From Herminiimonas sp. (GTDB taxonomy: Bacteria; Pseudomonadota; Gammaproteobacteria; Burkholderiales; Burkholderiaceae): a stretch of 6,328 bases of DNA. Of the stretch, positions 1 through 6,120 are shown piece after piece; position 1 is the stretch's first letter, and each line of letters begins with the position of its first letter. Position numbers and translations under genes: made by a program. The notes under the pieces are model-generated. The model was not told the origin of the DNA, did not search any database, and was given only the letters and a program-made list of their open reading frames with translations. The DNA lies in the NCBI GenBank assembly GCA_014377155.1, contig JACMQD010000006.1:1-6328 (forward strand), written 5' to 3'.

Positions 1-1840
1 CCCCCATCAAGCCGGCGTTGACGATACCCATGGTCATGCCGGCCTGGATCGCGTGGTACAGGAACACGGTATGGATTGCCTCGCGCGCCGGATCGTTACC
101 GCGGAAGCTGAAGCTGACATTGGAGACGCCGCCGCTGATCTTGGCATGCGGCAGATTATCGCGAATCCATCGTGTCGCATTGATGAAATCGACCGCGTAA
201 TTGTTGTGCTCGTCGATGCCCGTGGCGATGGCAAAGATATTCGGATCGAAGATGATATCTTCCGGCGGAAAATCGATCTTCGACACCAGCAGGTCATAAG
301 CGCGCTTGCAGATCTCGATCTTCCGTTCGAACGTATCAGCCTGACCTTTTTCATCGAACGCCATGACGATCACGGCTGCGCCATAGCGTCGGCACAACCG
401 GGCCTGGCGCAGGAATTCGGCCTCGCCTTCCTTCATCGAAATCGAATTGACGATGGGCTTGCCCTGCACACATTTCAGGCCGGCTTCGATCACCGACCAT
501 TTGGACGAGTCGATCATGATCGGCACCCGCGCGATGTCGGGCTCGGACGCGATCAGGTTCAGGAAGCGCGACATGGCGGCGACGGAATCGAGCATCGCCT
601 CGTCCATATTGATGTCGATGACTTGCGCCCCATTCTCGACTTGCTGGCGCGCTACAGTCAGCGCCTCGTCGTATTGCTCGTTGAGGATCAGCCGTGCAAA
701 GGCTTTGGAGCCGGTGACGTTGGTACGCTCGCCGACGTTGACGAATAGCGAATCATCGTCGATGACGAATGGTTCCAGGCCGGACAGCTTCATCGACGGC
801 GATACGATTGGTACCTGGCGCGGCGCGATGTTGGCGACAATGTCAGCGACCGCGCGGATATGATCCGGGGTAGTGCCGCAGCAGCCGCCGGCGATATTGA
901 CGAAGCCGCTCTCGGCAAAATCCTGCAGCAAAGATGACGTCACGTCGGGCGTCTCGTCGAAGCCGGTGTCGCTCATCGGGTTGGGCAAGCCGGCGTTCGG
1001 ATAAATGCACACGAAGGTGTCGGCGATCTTCGACAGTTCTTCGGCATAAGGACGCATCAGCGCCGCACCGAGCGCGCAGTTCAGGCCGATCGTCAGCGGC
1101 TTGGCATGGCGCACCGAATTCCAGAAGGCCGGCACGGTCTGTCCCGACAGGATGCGCCCGGAAGCGTCGGTTACGGTGCCGGAAATCATGATCGGCAAAC
1201 GCTTGCCGGATTCCTCGAAATAAGTGTCGATCGCAAACAGCGCTGCCTTGCAATTGAGCGTGTCGAAAATAGTCTCGACCAACAGCACGTCGGAGCCGCC
1301 TTCGATCAGCGCCCGCGTCTGGTCCAGGTACGCCGCCACCAGCTGATCGAAGGTGACGTTGCGCGCGGCCGGATCATTGACGTCGGGCGAGATCGATGCG
1401 GTCTTCGGGGTCGGCCCGAGCGCGCCGCAGACGAAGCGCGGCTTGTCCGGGGTTGAATACTTGTCGCAGGCCGCGCGTGCCAGCCGCGCCGCTTCGAGAT
1501 TCATCTCGAAGGACAGGTGCGCCATGTGGTAATCGTCCTGCGCCACGGTGGTCGCGCCGAAGGTATTGGTCTCGATCAGGTCGGCACCGGCGGCCAGGTA
1601 CTGCCCGTGGATTTCGCTGATGATCTGCGGCTGTGTCAGGGTCAGCAGTTCATTGTTGCCCTTGACGAAAATTTCCTTGCCCGGCACCGAGAAATCGGCG
1701 AAGCGCGGACCACGATAATCCTCTTCCGTCAGCTTGTATTGCTGGATCATGGTACCCATGGCGCCATCCAGGATCAGGATGCGGCGGGTCAGCAAATCGC
1801 GCAAATGCGCTTCAGTCAGGGAAATGGCGTCGCGTTTCAT
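1..1840 (-). CDS. metH: Cobalamin-dependent methionine synthase, N-terminal half (partial at left edge)
   Basis: Cytosolic 5-methyltetrahydrofolate-homocysteine methyltransferase. It moves a methyl group from methyl-folate through cobalamin to homocysteine, giving methionine. The frame runs from the ATG at 1840 to the window edge without a stop: 613 of the roughly 1230-1260 residues usual for the family. Residues ~17-335 are the homocysteine-binding barrel, with [10 protein letters not shown] near the start and the expected zinc-ligand cysteines visible as Cys255 (GLNCALG) and Cys320-Cys321 (GGCCGTTP). Residues ~365-613 are the pterin-binding barrel ([12 protein letters not shown] at 367-378, [13 protein letters not shown] at 443-455, [13 protein letters not shown] at 569-581). 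The B12-binding and AdoMet-reactivation domains would lie outside the window. The start is supported by homology to the family N-terminus and a weak AAGAG five bases upstream. Hcy and pterin domains are in one frame here, whereas some Burkholderiales encode them separately. It lies downstream of fmt, separated by a structured leader (see aptamer and terminator). Confidence 0.95.
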   Translation of the reverse strand, partial: MKRDAISLTEAHLRDLLTRRILILDGAMGTMIQQYKLTEEDYRGPRFADFSVPGKEIFVKGNNELLTLTQPQIISEIHGQYLAAGADLIETNTFGATTVAQDDYHMAHLSFEMNLEAARLARAACDKYSTPDKPRFVCGALGPTPKTASISPDVNDPAARNVTFDQLVAAYLDQTRALIEGGSDVLLVETIFDTLNCKAALFAIDTYFEESGKRLPIMISGTVTDASGRILSGQTVPAFWNSVRHAKPLTIGLNCALGAALMRPYAEELSKIADTFVCIYPNAGLPNPMSDTGFDETPDVTSSLLQDFAESGFVNIAGGCCGTTPDHIRAVADIVANIAPRQVPIVSPSMKLSGLEPFVIDDDSLFVNVGERTNVTGSKAFARLILNEQYDEALTVARQQVENGAQVIDINMDEAMLDSVAAMSRFLNLIASEPDIARVPIMIDSSKWSVIEAGLKCVQGKPIVNSISMKEGEAEFLRQARLCRRYGAAVIVMAFDEKGQADTFERKIEICKRAYDLLVSKIDFPPEDIIFDPNIFAIATGIDEHNNYAVDFINATRWIRDNLPHAKISGGVSNVSFSFRGNDPAREAIHTVFLYHAIQAGMTMGIVNAGLMG

Positions 1841-1885
1841 GATGGCTCTTTTCAATATTTAACAGGCTGTCAAACCTTAAAATGC

Positions 1886-1917
1886 AAAAACCCGGCCGCA
1901 AAAAACGGAGCCGGGTT
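1886..1917 (-). terminator. Intrinsic terminator in the metH leader
   Basis: Read on the minus strand, AACCCGGC (1917-1910) pairs perfectly with GCCGGGTT (1896-1889). The stem runs into a U tract (1890-1886), with more U residues shortly after. The loop is 13 bases and could extend the stem with CCG/CGG. There is no U tract on the opposite strand, so it acts in the fmt-to-metH direction only. It sits between fmt and metH, 46 bases before the metH ATG. It could simply end the def-fmt transcript. Because a likely promoter and a structured RNA lie upstream of it, I infer that it is the off-state of a metH attenuator. Confidence 0.8.
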
Positions 1918-1964
1918 AGGCACATCCGCTTTAGCAGTATTTTATTTAGGGTGGAAACCCCGGC
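1910..1964 (-). promoter_or_regulatory. Candidate antiterminator pairing in the metH leader
   Basis: GCCGGGGTT (1964-1956), the 3' strand of P1 plus the next bases, is complementary to AACCCGGC (1917-1910), the 5' arm of the terminator, apart from one extra G. The two pairings exclude each other. If P1 is held by ligand, the terminator arm is free and transcription stops. If P1 opens, the antiterminator can form and metH is read. This is the usual layout of a ligand-off attenuation switch. It is a pairing prediction only. Confidence 0.45.
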
Positions 1965-2005
1965 GCCCGCAAGCTGGGTTTGACTTGTTCAATCAAATCG
2001 GCGCC
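1926..2005 (-). promoter_or_regulatory. Candidate SAM-II-like riboswitch aptamer upstream of metH
   Basis: On the minus strand GGCGCC (2005-2000) and GGCGCC (1967-1962) form a 6-bp P1 helix. The loop begins GATTTGA (1999-1993), like the conserved GAUUU of SAM-II. The end of the loop, CCAGCTTGC (1977-1969), can pair with GCTAAAGCGG (1935-1926) as a pseudoknot. The pairs are C1977-G1926, C1976-G1927, G1974-C1928, C1973-G1929, U1972-A1931, U1971-A1932, G1970-C1934 and C1969-G1935. A1975, A1930 and U1933 are unpaired. UUGC against GC(U)AA, the single unpaired base before P1', and an A-rich strand before GCUAAA are all features I recall of the SAM-II (metA) class. Two small hairpins look inserted: UUGA/UCAA (1992-1980) in loop 1, and GGGU/ACCC (1960-1949) just after P1. 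No B12 box and no SAH-riboswitch core were seen. The structure is folded by hand and the ligand is inferred. Confidence 0.55.
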
Positions 2006-2010
2006 AGAAA

Positions 2011-2016
2011 ATTATA
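2011..2016 (-). promoter_or_regulatory. Consensus -10 box (TATAAT) for a metH leader transcript
   Basis: A perfect TATAAT lies on the minus strand, with 7 bases between it and the fmt stop codon (2026-2024). A start site 6-8 bases downstream would fall at about 2003-2005, at the first bases of the P1 helix, the position expected if this promoter makes the riboswitch transcript. I found no good -35 hexamer at 16-18 bases and no extended -10 TG, so it may need an activator or may be fortuitous. fmt readthrough could supply the leader instead. Confidence 0.4.
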
Positions 2017-2023
2017 CGTCACT

Positions 2024-2974
2024 TCAGCCGAAGCGTCCGCCTTCCATCGGAAAACCCTTGAGGAATTCAGGCGCCGGCAAGCGCTTGGCGCCGGGTTTTT
2101 GCAACTGCGCCAACCGTAATGCACCCCCCCCCCCCGCCACCACGACGCCGGCGTGGGCGTCGCCCGCCAGGATATCGCCCGGCGCGCCGGAGGTTTCGCC
2201 GAGCGCCTCGGCTTGCCATAGCTTCAGCGTGACGCCGTTGAAAACAGCCGACGCGCCTGGGAACGGATTGAAGGCGCGAATCTTGCGCGCGATGACTTCG
2301 GCCGGCTGCGTGAAATCGAGCGCCGCTTCGTCTTTGGCGATCTTTGCCGCATACGTGACACCGGCTTCGGGCTGCGGCTGCGCCGCCAGCGGCGCTCGTT
2401 CCAGCTTGCGCAGGGCATCGACGATCATGCGCCCACCCATCAGCGCCAGTTTGTCGTGCAGGCTGCCGGTGGTATCGCCAGCGTCGATCGGCAGCCGTTC
2501 CATCGCCAGCATCGGCCCGGTGTCGAGTCCTTCTTCCATGTGCATGATGGTGACGCCGGTGTCGGTATCGCCGGCTTCGATGGCACGGTGGATCGGTGCC
2601 GCGCCACGCCAGCGCGGCAGCAGCGAGGCATGGATGTTGATACAGCCTTGCGCCGGAATATCGAGCGTCGAGCGCGGCAGGATCAGGCCGTAGGCGGCCA
2701 CCACCATGACATCGTGCGGTGTGGCCCGTAGCAAGGAATGCGCTTCGGCGGCGACCTCGGGATATTTGCCGTCCAGGCGCAAGGACACTGGTTGCGCGAC
2801 CGGGATGGCGTGCGCGAGGGCGAACTGCTTGACGGCGGACGCCTGCAGTTGCATGCCACGTCCGGCCGGGCGGTCGGGCTGGGTCAGCACCAGGGAGATA
2901 GGGAATCCCGCATCATGCAGCGATTTCAATGCAACCGCGGCGAATTCGGGCGTGCCGGCAAAGACGATGTTCAT
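2024..2974 (-). CDS. fmt: Methionyl-tRNA formyltransferase
   Basis: Cytosolic enzyme that formylates Met-tRNA(fMet) using 10-formyl-tetrahydrofolate, to start protein synthesis. It is 316 residues, about the family length of 315. The N-terminal Rossmann-type domain starts [12 protein letters not shown]. The folate-binding/catalytic loop [12 protein letters not shown] is at 117-128, and the Asn-His-Asp catalytic set fits N113, H115 (INIHAS) and D151 (GLDTGP). The C-terminal tRNA-binding domain (~210-316) has [11 protein letters not shown] and ends [11 protein letters not shown], as in the family. The ATG at 2974 gives the expected N-terminus, though no clear Shine-Dalgarno is present. It follows def by 82 bases on the same strand, the common def-fmt pairing. 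A run of 12 G (see repeat) encodes part of A280-G284. The frame is intact in this copy. Confidence 0.97.
   Translation of the reverse strand: MNIVFAGTPEFAAVALKSLHDAGFPISLVLTQPDRPAGRGMQLQASAVKQFALAHAIPVAQPVSLRLDGKYPEVAAEAHSLLRATPHDVMVVAAYGLILPRSTLDIPAQGCINIHASLLPRWRGAAPIHRAIEAGDTDTGVTIMHMEEGLDTGPMLAMERLPIDAGDTTGSLHDKLALMGGRMIVDALRKLERAPLAAQPQPEAGVTYAAKIAKDEAALDFTQPAEVIARKIRAFNPFPGASAVFNGVTLKLWQAEALGETSGAPGDILAGDAHAGVVVAGGGGALRLAQLQKPGAKRLPAPEFLKGFPMEGGRFG
2124..2135 (-). repeat. 12-G homopolymer inside fmt
   Basis: Twelve consecutive C on the plus strand (G in the fmt coding strand) cover the last base of the A280 codon and the G281-G284 codons, in the C-terminal domain. Frame and downstream protein match the Fmt family at this length. 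Gain or loss of one G would replace about the last 32 residues, so the tract is a possible slippage site. It is also a place where sequencing errors are common. Confidence 0.95.
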
Positions 2975-3013
2975 GCAATGTACCCAGCTTGAGAAAAGTT
3001 CGACCTGACGCCG

Positions 3014-3059
3014 TGAGCGCTTGTAGCCGGGCAGGGAGTGGGCAGCGCCGGGGCGCTCA
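3014..3059 (-). repeat. Alternative inverted repeats at the def stop / fmt leader
   Basis: Two mutually exclusive stems share the def stop region. One is AGCGCC/GGCGCT (3057-3052 with 3049-3044 on the minus strand), a tight hairpin. The other is TGAGCGC (3059-3053) with GCGCTCA (3020-3014), a 7-bp stem with a 32-base loop. Neither is followed by a U tract, so a terminator is unlikely. They occupy most of the 82-base def-fmt gap and may influence mRNA stability or fmt translation. Function is unknown. Confidence 0.5.
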
Positions 3060-3584
3060 ACGGGCCTTTTGCCGGTCGCGCTGCATTTCGCGCTCTTCCT
3101 TGAGCATGCGGGTCTTGATCCGGTTGCGCTTGAGCGGCGACAGGTATTCGACGAAGACCTTGCCTTTCAAGTGATCCATTTCATGCTGTACGCATACCGC
3201 CAGCAAGCCTTCGGCGTCGATTTCGAAGGGCTTGCCATGTTCGTTCTGGGCGCGCACCTTGACGCGCGCATGACGTTCGACACCGTCGTAGATGCCCGGC
3301 ACCGACAGGCAGCCTTCGTCGTACATCTGCATTTCTTCAGAGGCCCAGACAATTTCCGGATTGACGAATACGCGCAGGTCGGTGCCGGTTTCGGAGGTAT
3401 CGATTACCAGCAACTGCTGATGCACGTCGACTTGCGACGCGGCCAGGCCGACGCCCGGGGCGTCATACATGGTTTCGGCCATGTCGGCTGCCAGCTTCTT
3501 CAAGCGGTCGTCGAACAAGGTCACGGGCTTGGCGATCTTGTGCAGGCGTGGATCGGGGTAACGCAAGATATTTAATAATGACAT
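3057..3584 (-). CDS. def: Peptide deformylase
   Basis: Iron-dependent cytosolic hydrolase that removes the N-formyl group from new proteins, reversing at the protein level what fmt adds. It is 175 residues, normal for the family. All three signature motifs are present: GVGLAASQ at 44-51, EGCLS at 90-94 with metal ligand Cys92, and QHEMDH at 133-138 with metal ligands His134 and His138 and catalytic Glu135. The basic C-terminal tail ([14 protein letters not shown]) fits type 1 enzymes. The start at the ATG of 3584 gives the typical N-terminus [18 protein letters not shown] six codons upstream is in frame but adds nothing family-like. No strong Shine-Dalgarno is visible. It is first of the minus-strand group def-fmt and divergent from the LysM gene. 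Confidence 0.97.
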   Translation of the reverse strand: MSLLNILRYPDPRLHKIAKPVTLFDDRLKKLAADMAETMYDAPGVGLAASQVDVHQQLLVIDTSETGTDLRVFVNPEIVWASEEMQMYDEGCLSVPGIYDGVERHARVKVRAQNEHGKPFEIDAEGLLAVCVQHEMDHLKGKVFVEYLSPLKRNRIKTRMLKEEREMQRDRQKAR

Positions 3585-3613
3585 ACGACTTTTGCGCAAC
3601 AAGGCGACGGGTA

Positions 3614-3631
3614 AAGAGAAGGGTTTCTCTT
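3614..3631. repeat. Perfect 7-bp inverted repeat upstream of def
   Basis: AAGAGAA (3614-3620), spacer GGGT, then TTCTCTT (3625-3631). It lies about 30 bases upstream of the def ATG, so it is either a hairpin in the def 5' untranslated region or an operator. It has no U tract in the def direction and a terminator role is unlikely. Confidence 0.6.
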
Positions 3632-3658
3632 GCTAGTTCAAGGATTTATGTGCAGAAT
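3630..3658 (+). promoter_or_regulatory. Weak candidate promoter for the LysM-dprA pair
   Basis: TTGCTA (3630-3635) and CAGAAT (3653-3658) are separated by 17 bases, each matching four of six sigma-70 consensus positions. It would start transcription about 95 bases before the LysM ATG and leave the 3692-3723 inverted repeat in the transcript. The match is weak, and this is only the best of several poor candidates. Confidence 0.2.
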
Positions 3659-3691
3659 TTGATTCAATTTGGCAAGTATTGTGACGGTTCG

Positions 3692-3723
3692 TTCTTGCGT
3701 ACAACATGCCGTAACCGCAAGAA
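3692..3723. repeat. Perfect 8-bp inverted repeat upstream of the LysM gene
   Basis: TTCTTGCG (3692-3699) and CGCAAGAA (3716-3723) are exact reverse complements with a 16-base spacer, ending 38 bases before the LysM ATG. It could be a split operator (arm centres about 24 bases apart) or a stem in the 5' leader. Nothing identifies a binding protein. Confidence 0.55.
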
Positions 3724-3761
3724 ACAGAACGACATACCTCGCCGTACTCACCGGATAAATC

Positions 3762-4856
3762 ATGAAAAAGTTTAGCACAGCTACCCTCGTCCTTGCTCTT
3801 GCGTCTTTTTCTTTTCCATTGGCAGGGTTCGCGGCCACGCCCAACGCGGCGGCGCCCGCAGCGTCGCGCTGTCTTTTTTTACCGAACGCGCCCGATCAGC
3901 ATCTGGTCGTCAAGGGCGATACGCTGTGGGGTATTGCCGGTAAATTTCTCGAGCATCCTTGGTGCTGGCCGCAAGTCTGGGGCATGAACCGCGAAGAAAT
4001 CCGCAATCCGCACTGGATCTATCCCGGCCAGATCGTCTACTTCGACCGTGTGGCGGGAAGACTGCGCCTCGGCAAGCCAACCGGCAGCAGTACGCCGTCC
4101 GGCACGGTTCGGCTATCGCCGCAGGTGCGCCTGCAATCGATGGCGACCGACCAGGCCATCTCTGCCATTCCGGCGGGCGTGATCGAACCGTTCCTGACGC
4201 AGCCGCTGATCATCGAAAAAGACGGCATGAAGGACGCGTTGCGTATCGTCGCCACCCAGGAAGGACGCGTCAACATCGGTAAGGGCGACAAAGCGTTCGT
4301 GCTGGGCGATCTCGATGGCAAGACGGTGTTTCAGGGCTTCCGCCAGGGCATTGCGCTCAAGGATCCGGTCACCAAAGAAATCATCGGCTACGAAGCCGTC
4401 TATCTCGGTACGCTGCGGTTGCAGCGCATTGGCAAGGAAGACAACGAAGCACACAGTTTCGTGGTGCAGGACTCGAAGGAAGAAATGGGCGTTGGCGACC
4501 GCCTGTTGCCGATGCCGCCGACACCGGTCATCAATTACATGCCGCATGCTCCCGCCCGCGCGGTCGATGCCCGCATCGTGTCGATCTATGGTGGCGTTGC
4601 CAATGCCGGCCAGAACCAGATCGTGTCGATTAACCGTGGCAAGGATGAAGGGATCGATCTCGGTACCGTATTGCAACTGTCACGGCTTGGCCCGACCATC
4701 CCCGACAAAACAGGTGGCAAAATACCAATTAAATTACCAAATCAGCAATACGGAACCTTGTTTATTTTCCGGGCGTTCGATAGCATCTCGTATGGCTTGA
4801 TCATGCAAGTCACCGAGCCGGTGCAGATCGGCGATATCGCTCAATCTCCGGAGTAA
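3762..4856 (+). CDS. Secreted LysM peptidoglycan-binding domain protein
   Basis: A 364-residue exported protein, probably acting at the cell wall in the periplasm. Residues 1-24 form a Sec signal peptide (MKK charged start, hydrophobic core, AGFA before a likely cut at Ala25). No lipobox cysteine is present, so it is not an obvious lipoprotein. One LysM domain lies at ~46-95, opening HLVVKGDTLWGIAGKF and closing NPHWIYPGQIVYF. LysM binds N-acetylglucosamine chains of peptidoglycan. The remaining ~265 residues show no catalytic motif I recognise. It resembles the family of LysM proteins often found just before dprA in betaproteobacteria (from memory). Only weak ribosome-binding sequence precedes the ATG. 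The TAA is 34 bases before dprA on the same strand, suggesting co-transcription. Exact function is unknown; a scaffold or wall-remodelling helper is possible. Confidence 0.9.
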   Translation: MKKFSTATLVLALASFSFPLAGFAATPNAAAPAASRCLFLPNAPDQHLVVKGDTLWGIAGKFLEHPWCWPQVWGMNREEIRNPHWIYPGQIVYFDRVAGRLRLGKPTGSSTPSGTVRLSPQVRLQSMATDQAISAIPAGVIEPFLTQPLIIEKDGMKDALRIVATQEGRVNIGKGDKAFVLGDLDGKTVFQGFRQGIALKDPVTKEIIGYEAVYLGTLRLQRIGKEDNEAHSFVVQDSKEEMGVGDRLLPMPPTPVINYMPHAPARAVDARIVSIYGGVANAGQNQIVSINRGKDEGIDLGTVLQLSRLGPTIPDKTGGKIPIKLPNQQYGTLFIFRAFDSISYGLIMQVTEPVQIGDIAQSPE

Positions 4857-4860
4857 GGAA

Positions 4861-4875
4861 GGAGGCTTTGCCTCC
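4861..4875 (+). promoter_or_regulatory. Shine-Dalgarno-containing hairpin before dprA
   Basis: GGAGGC, loop TTT, GCCTCC: a perfect 6-bp stem right after the LysM stop. The best Shine-Dalgarno sequence in the neighbourhood, AAGGAGG (4859-4865), is mostly inside the 5' arm. It is also 25 bases from the dprA TTG, too far for normal use. No U tract follows, so it is not a standard terminator. It could protect the LysM mRNA 3' end or dampen dprA translation. Confidence 0.5.
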
Positions 4876-4890
4876 CACTTAATATGCGCC

Positions 4891-6012
4891 TTGCCATTTG
4901 CTGATGAACTGACGGACTGGCTCCGCCTTGAACAAACCCCTGGCGTAGGACCCGATACCGGGCGCAAGTTGCTGGCTAGCTTCGGCCTGCCGGGAAACAT
5001 TTTTTCTGCAAACCTGCCGGCCTTGCAGGCGGTCGTACCAGACCGCGTCGCCCGCGCACTGGCCGGGCCCACGCCGGTGCCGACGCAGGACCTGATCGAT
5101 CGCGTTCGCCTCTGGCTTGCAATCGATGGCAACCACGTGCTGACACTGGGAGACCAATCTTACCCGCGCACGTTGCTCGACATTCCCGATCCGCCACTTT
5201 TGCTGTACGTCAAAGGCCGACTGGACTTGCTGTCGGCACCGACCATTGCCGTCGTCGGCAGCCGCAACGCCACGACGCAGGGCATCGCCAATGCCGACAG
5301 TTTTTCTGAAATCCTGGCTCAATCGGGTTATACGATTTCGTCCGGCATGGCATTGGGCATCGATACCGCAGCCCATCACGGCAGTCTGCGTGGCGGTAGG
5401 TTATCGACCAATGACGCGGCCACCATAGCCGTGATCGGCACCGGTATCGACATTGTCTATCCCGCCCGCAATCGCGCACTGGCGCATCAGATCGCTGAAC
5501 AGGGCTGCATCGTCAGCGAGTATCCACTCGGCATGCCGGCAATTGCCGCCAATTTTCCGCGTCGAAACCGCATCATCAGTGGTCTTGCGCGCGGCGTGCT
5601 GGTCATCGAGGCGGCAGCGCAATCAGGTTCGCTGATCACTGCGCGCATGGCGGCCGAACAAGGACGCGATGTGTTTGCCATTCCCGGGTCGATTCATGCG
5701 CCTTTGTCCAAGGGCTGCCATCAGCTGATCAAGCAGGGCGCGAAGCTAGTCGAATCGGCACTTGATATCCTTGACGAACTGCACTACTACGATGCCGCCC
5801 GCACGCCGTCGCGTGCTGCGCAACATGCCTCAAAGACAGACGAGACGAGCGACTGCCTGCTGGCAGCCATCGGTTTCGATCCTGTCCATATCGACATGAT
5901 CGCTTTCCGCAGCAATCTGGATATGCCGGCTATCACCGCGCAATTATTACCTCTGGAACTTGACGGAAAAATCGAAATGTTGCCAGGCGGCCTGTATCGC
6001 AGGTTGGGTTAG
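4891..6012 (+). CDS. dprA: DNA-processing protein DprA (Smf)
   Basis: Cytosolic protein that binds incoming single-stranded DNA during natural transformation and loads RecA. It is 373 residues, usual length. The N-terminus carries a helix-hairpin-helix-like segment (TPGVGPDTGRKLLASFG, 16-32). The Rossmann-like core (~80-290) shows all family motifs: VVGSRNAT at 121-128, SGMALGIDTAAHHGSL at 151-166, GTGIDIVYPARN at 183-194, FPRRNRIISGL at 222-232 and EAAAQSGSLITA at 240-251. The C-terminal ~75 residues fit the winged-helix domain. The start is uncertain. TTG at 4891 is the best in-frame start, since upstream codons back to a TGA at 4798 give no ATG or GTG. ATG 4884 is out of frame and stops after six codons. 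The gene follows the LysM gene by 34 bases. Presence suggests competence for DNA uptake, but does not prove it. Confidence 0.95.
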   Translation: MPFADELTDWLRLEQTPGVGPDTGRKLLASFGLPGNIFSANLPALQAVVPDRVARALAGPTPVPTQDLIDRVRLWLAIDGNHVLTLGDQSYPRTLLDIPDPPLLLYVKGRLDLLSAPTIAVVGSRNATTQGIANADSFSEILAQSGYTISSGMALGIDTAAHHGSLRGGRLSTNDAATIAVIGTGIDIVYPARNRALAHQIAEQGCIVSEYPLGMPAIAANFPRRNRIISGLARGVLVIEAAAQSGSLITARMAAEQGRDVFAIPGSIHAPLSKGCHQLIKQGAKLVESALDILDELHYYDAARTPSRAAQHASKTDETSDCLLAAIGFDPVHIDMIAFRSNLDMPAITAQLLPLELDGKIEMLPGGLYRRLG

Positions 6013-6120
6013 GTGAAAGCCACCAACGTACTTACGGTGATCGGGTCGACCGAGACGGCTTGTTCTATTTTTGCTCCTTTTGGCAGCAGGTTTTTAGAGT
6101 ATGCTTAACCCATGGCGGCA

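Larger units (their letters stand above)
3585..3761. other. Divergent intergenic region between def and the LysM gene
   Basis: This 177-base region is AT-richer than the genes around it and must hold the promoters for both def (minus) and the LysM-dprA pair (plus). I see no strong sigma-70 promoter in either direction. It contains two perfect inverted repeats, listed separately, one near each gene. No RNA gene was recognised. Confidence 0.7.

Noticed and set aside
53..748. 231-codon open frame on the plus strand
   Set aside because: It lies opposite the metH frame, which has clear domain motifs. Its protein has no recognisable family and looks like an antisense shadow of GC-rich coding DNA.
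1841..1880. TTGACA-like hexamer close to the metH ATG as a promoter -35
   Set aside because: TTGACA is present just before GCCTGTT, but nothing like a -10 lies 16-18 bases on, and a transcript would start at or past the ATG.
1841..2023. Cobalamin or SAH riboswitch before metH
   Set aside because: No B12 box (GCCACTG-like) and no GAGGAGCGCUGC-type SAH core are present. The fold fits SAM-II better.
1517..2119. 200-codon plus-strand open frame spanning metH, the leader and the fmt end
   Set aside because: It runs antisense through two well-supported genes and the terminator, with no family motifs.
1980..2693. 237-codon plus-strand open frame over fmt
   Set aside because: It is antisense to fmt and rich in Ser/Ala/Pro as expected for a shadow frame.
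3069..3575. 168-codon plus-strand open frame over def
   Set aside because: It mirrors def almost exactly. def has all three catalytic motifs, and this frame has none.
4113..4676. 187-codon minus-strand open frame over the LysM gene
   Set aside because: It is a His/Arg/Asp-rich shadow of the LysM coding frame.
4861..4875. Intrinsic terminator after the LysM gene
   Set aside because: The hairpin is perfect but short and not followed by a U tract.
6013..6108. GTG-started 31-residue frame directly after the dprA stop
   Set aside because: It is very short, has a GTG start touching the dprA stop and no ribosome site of its own, and resembles nothing I know.
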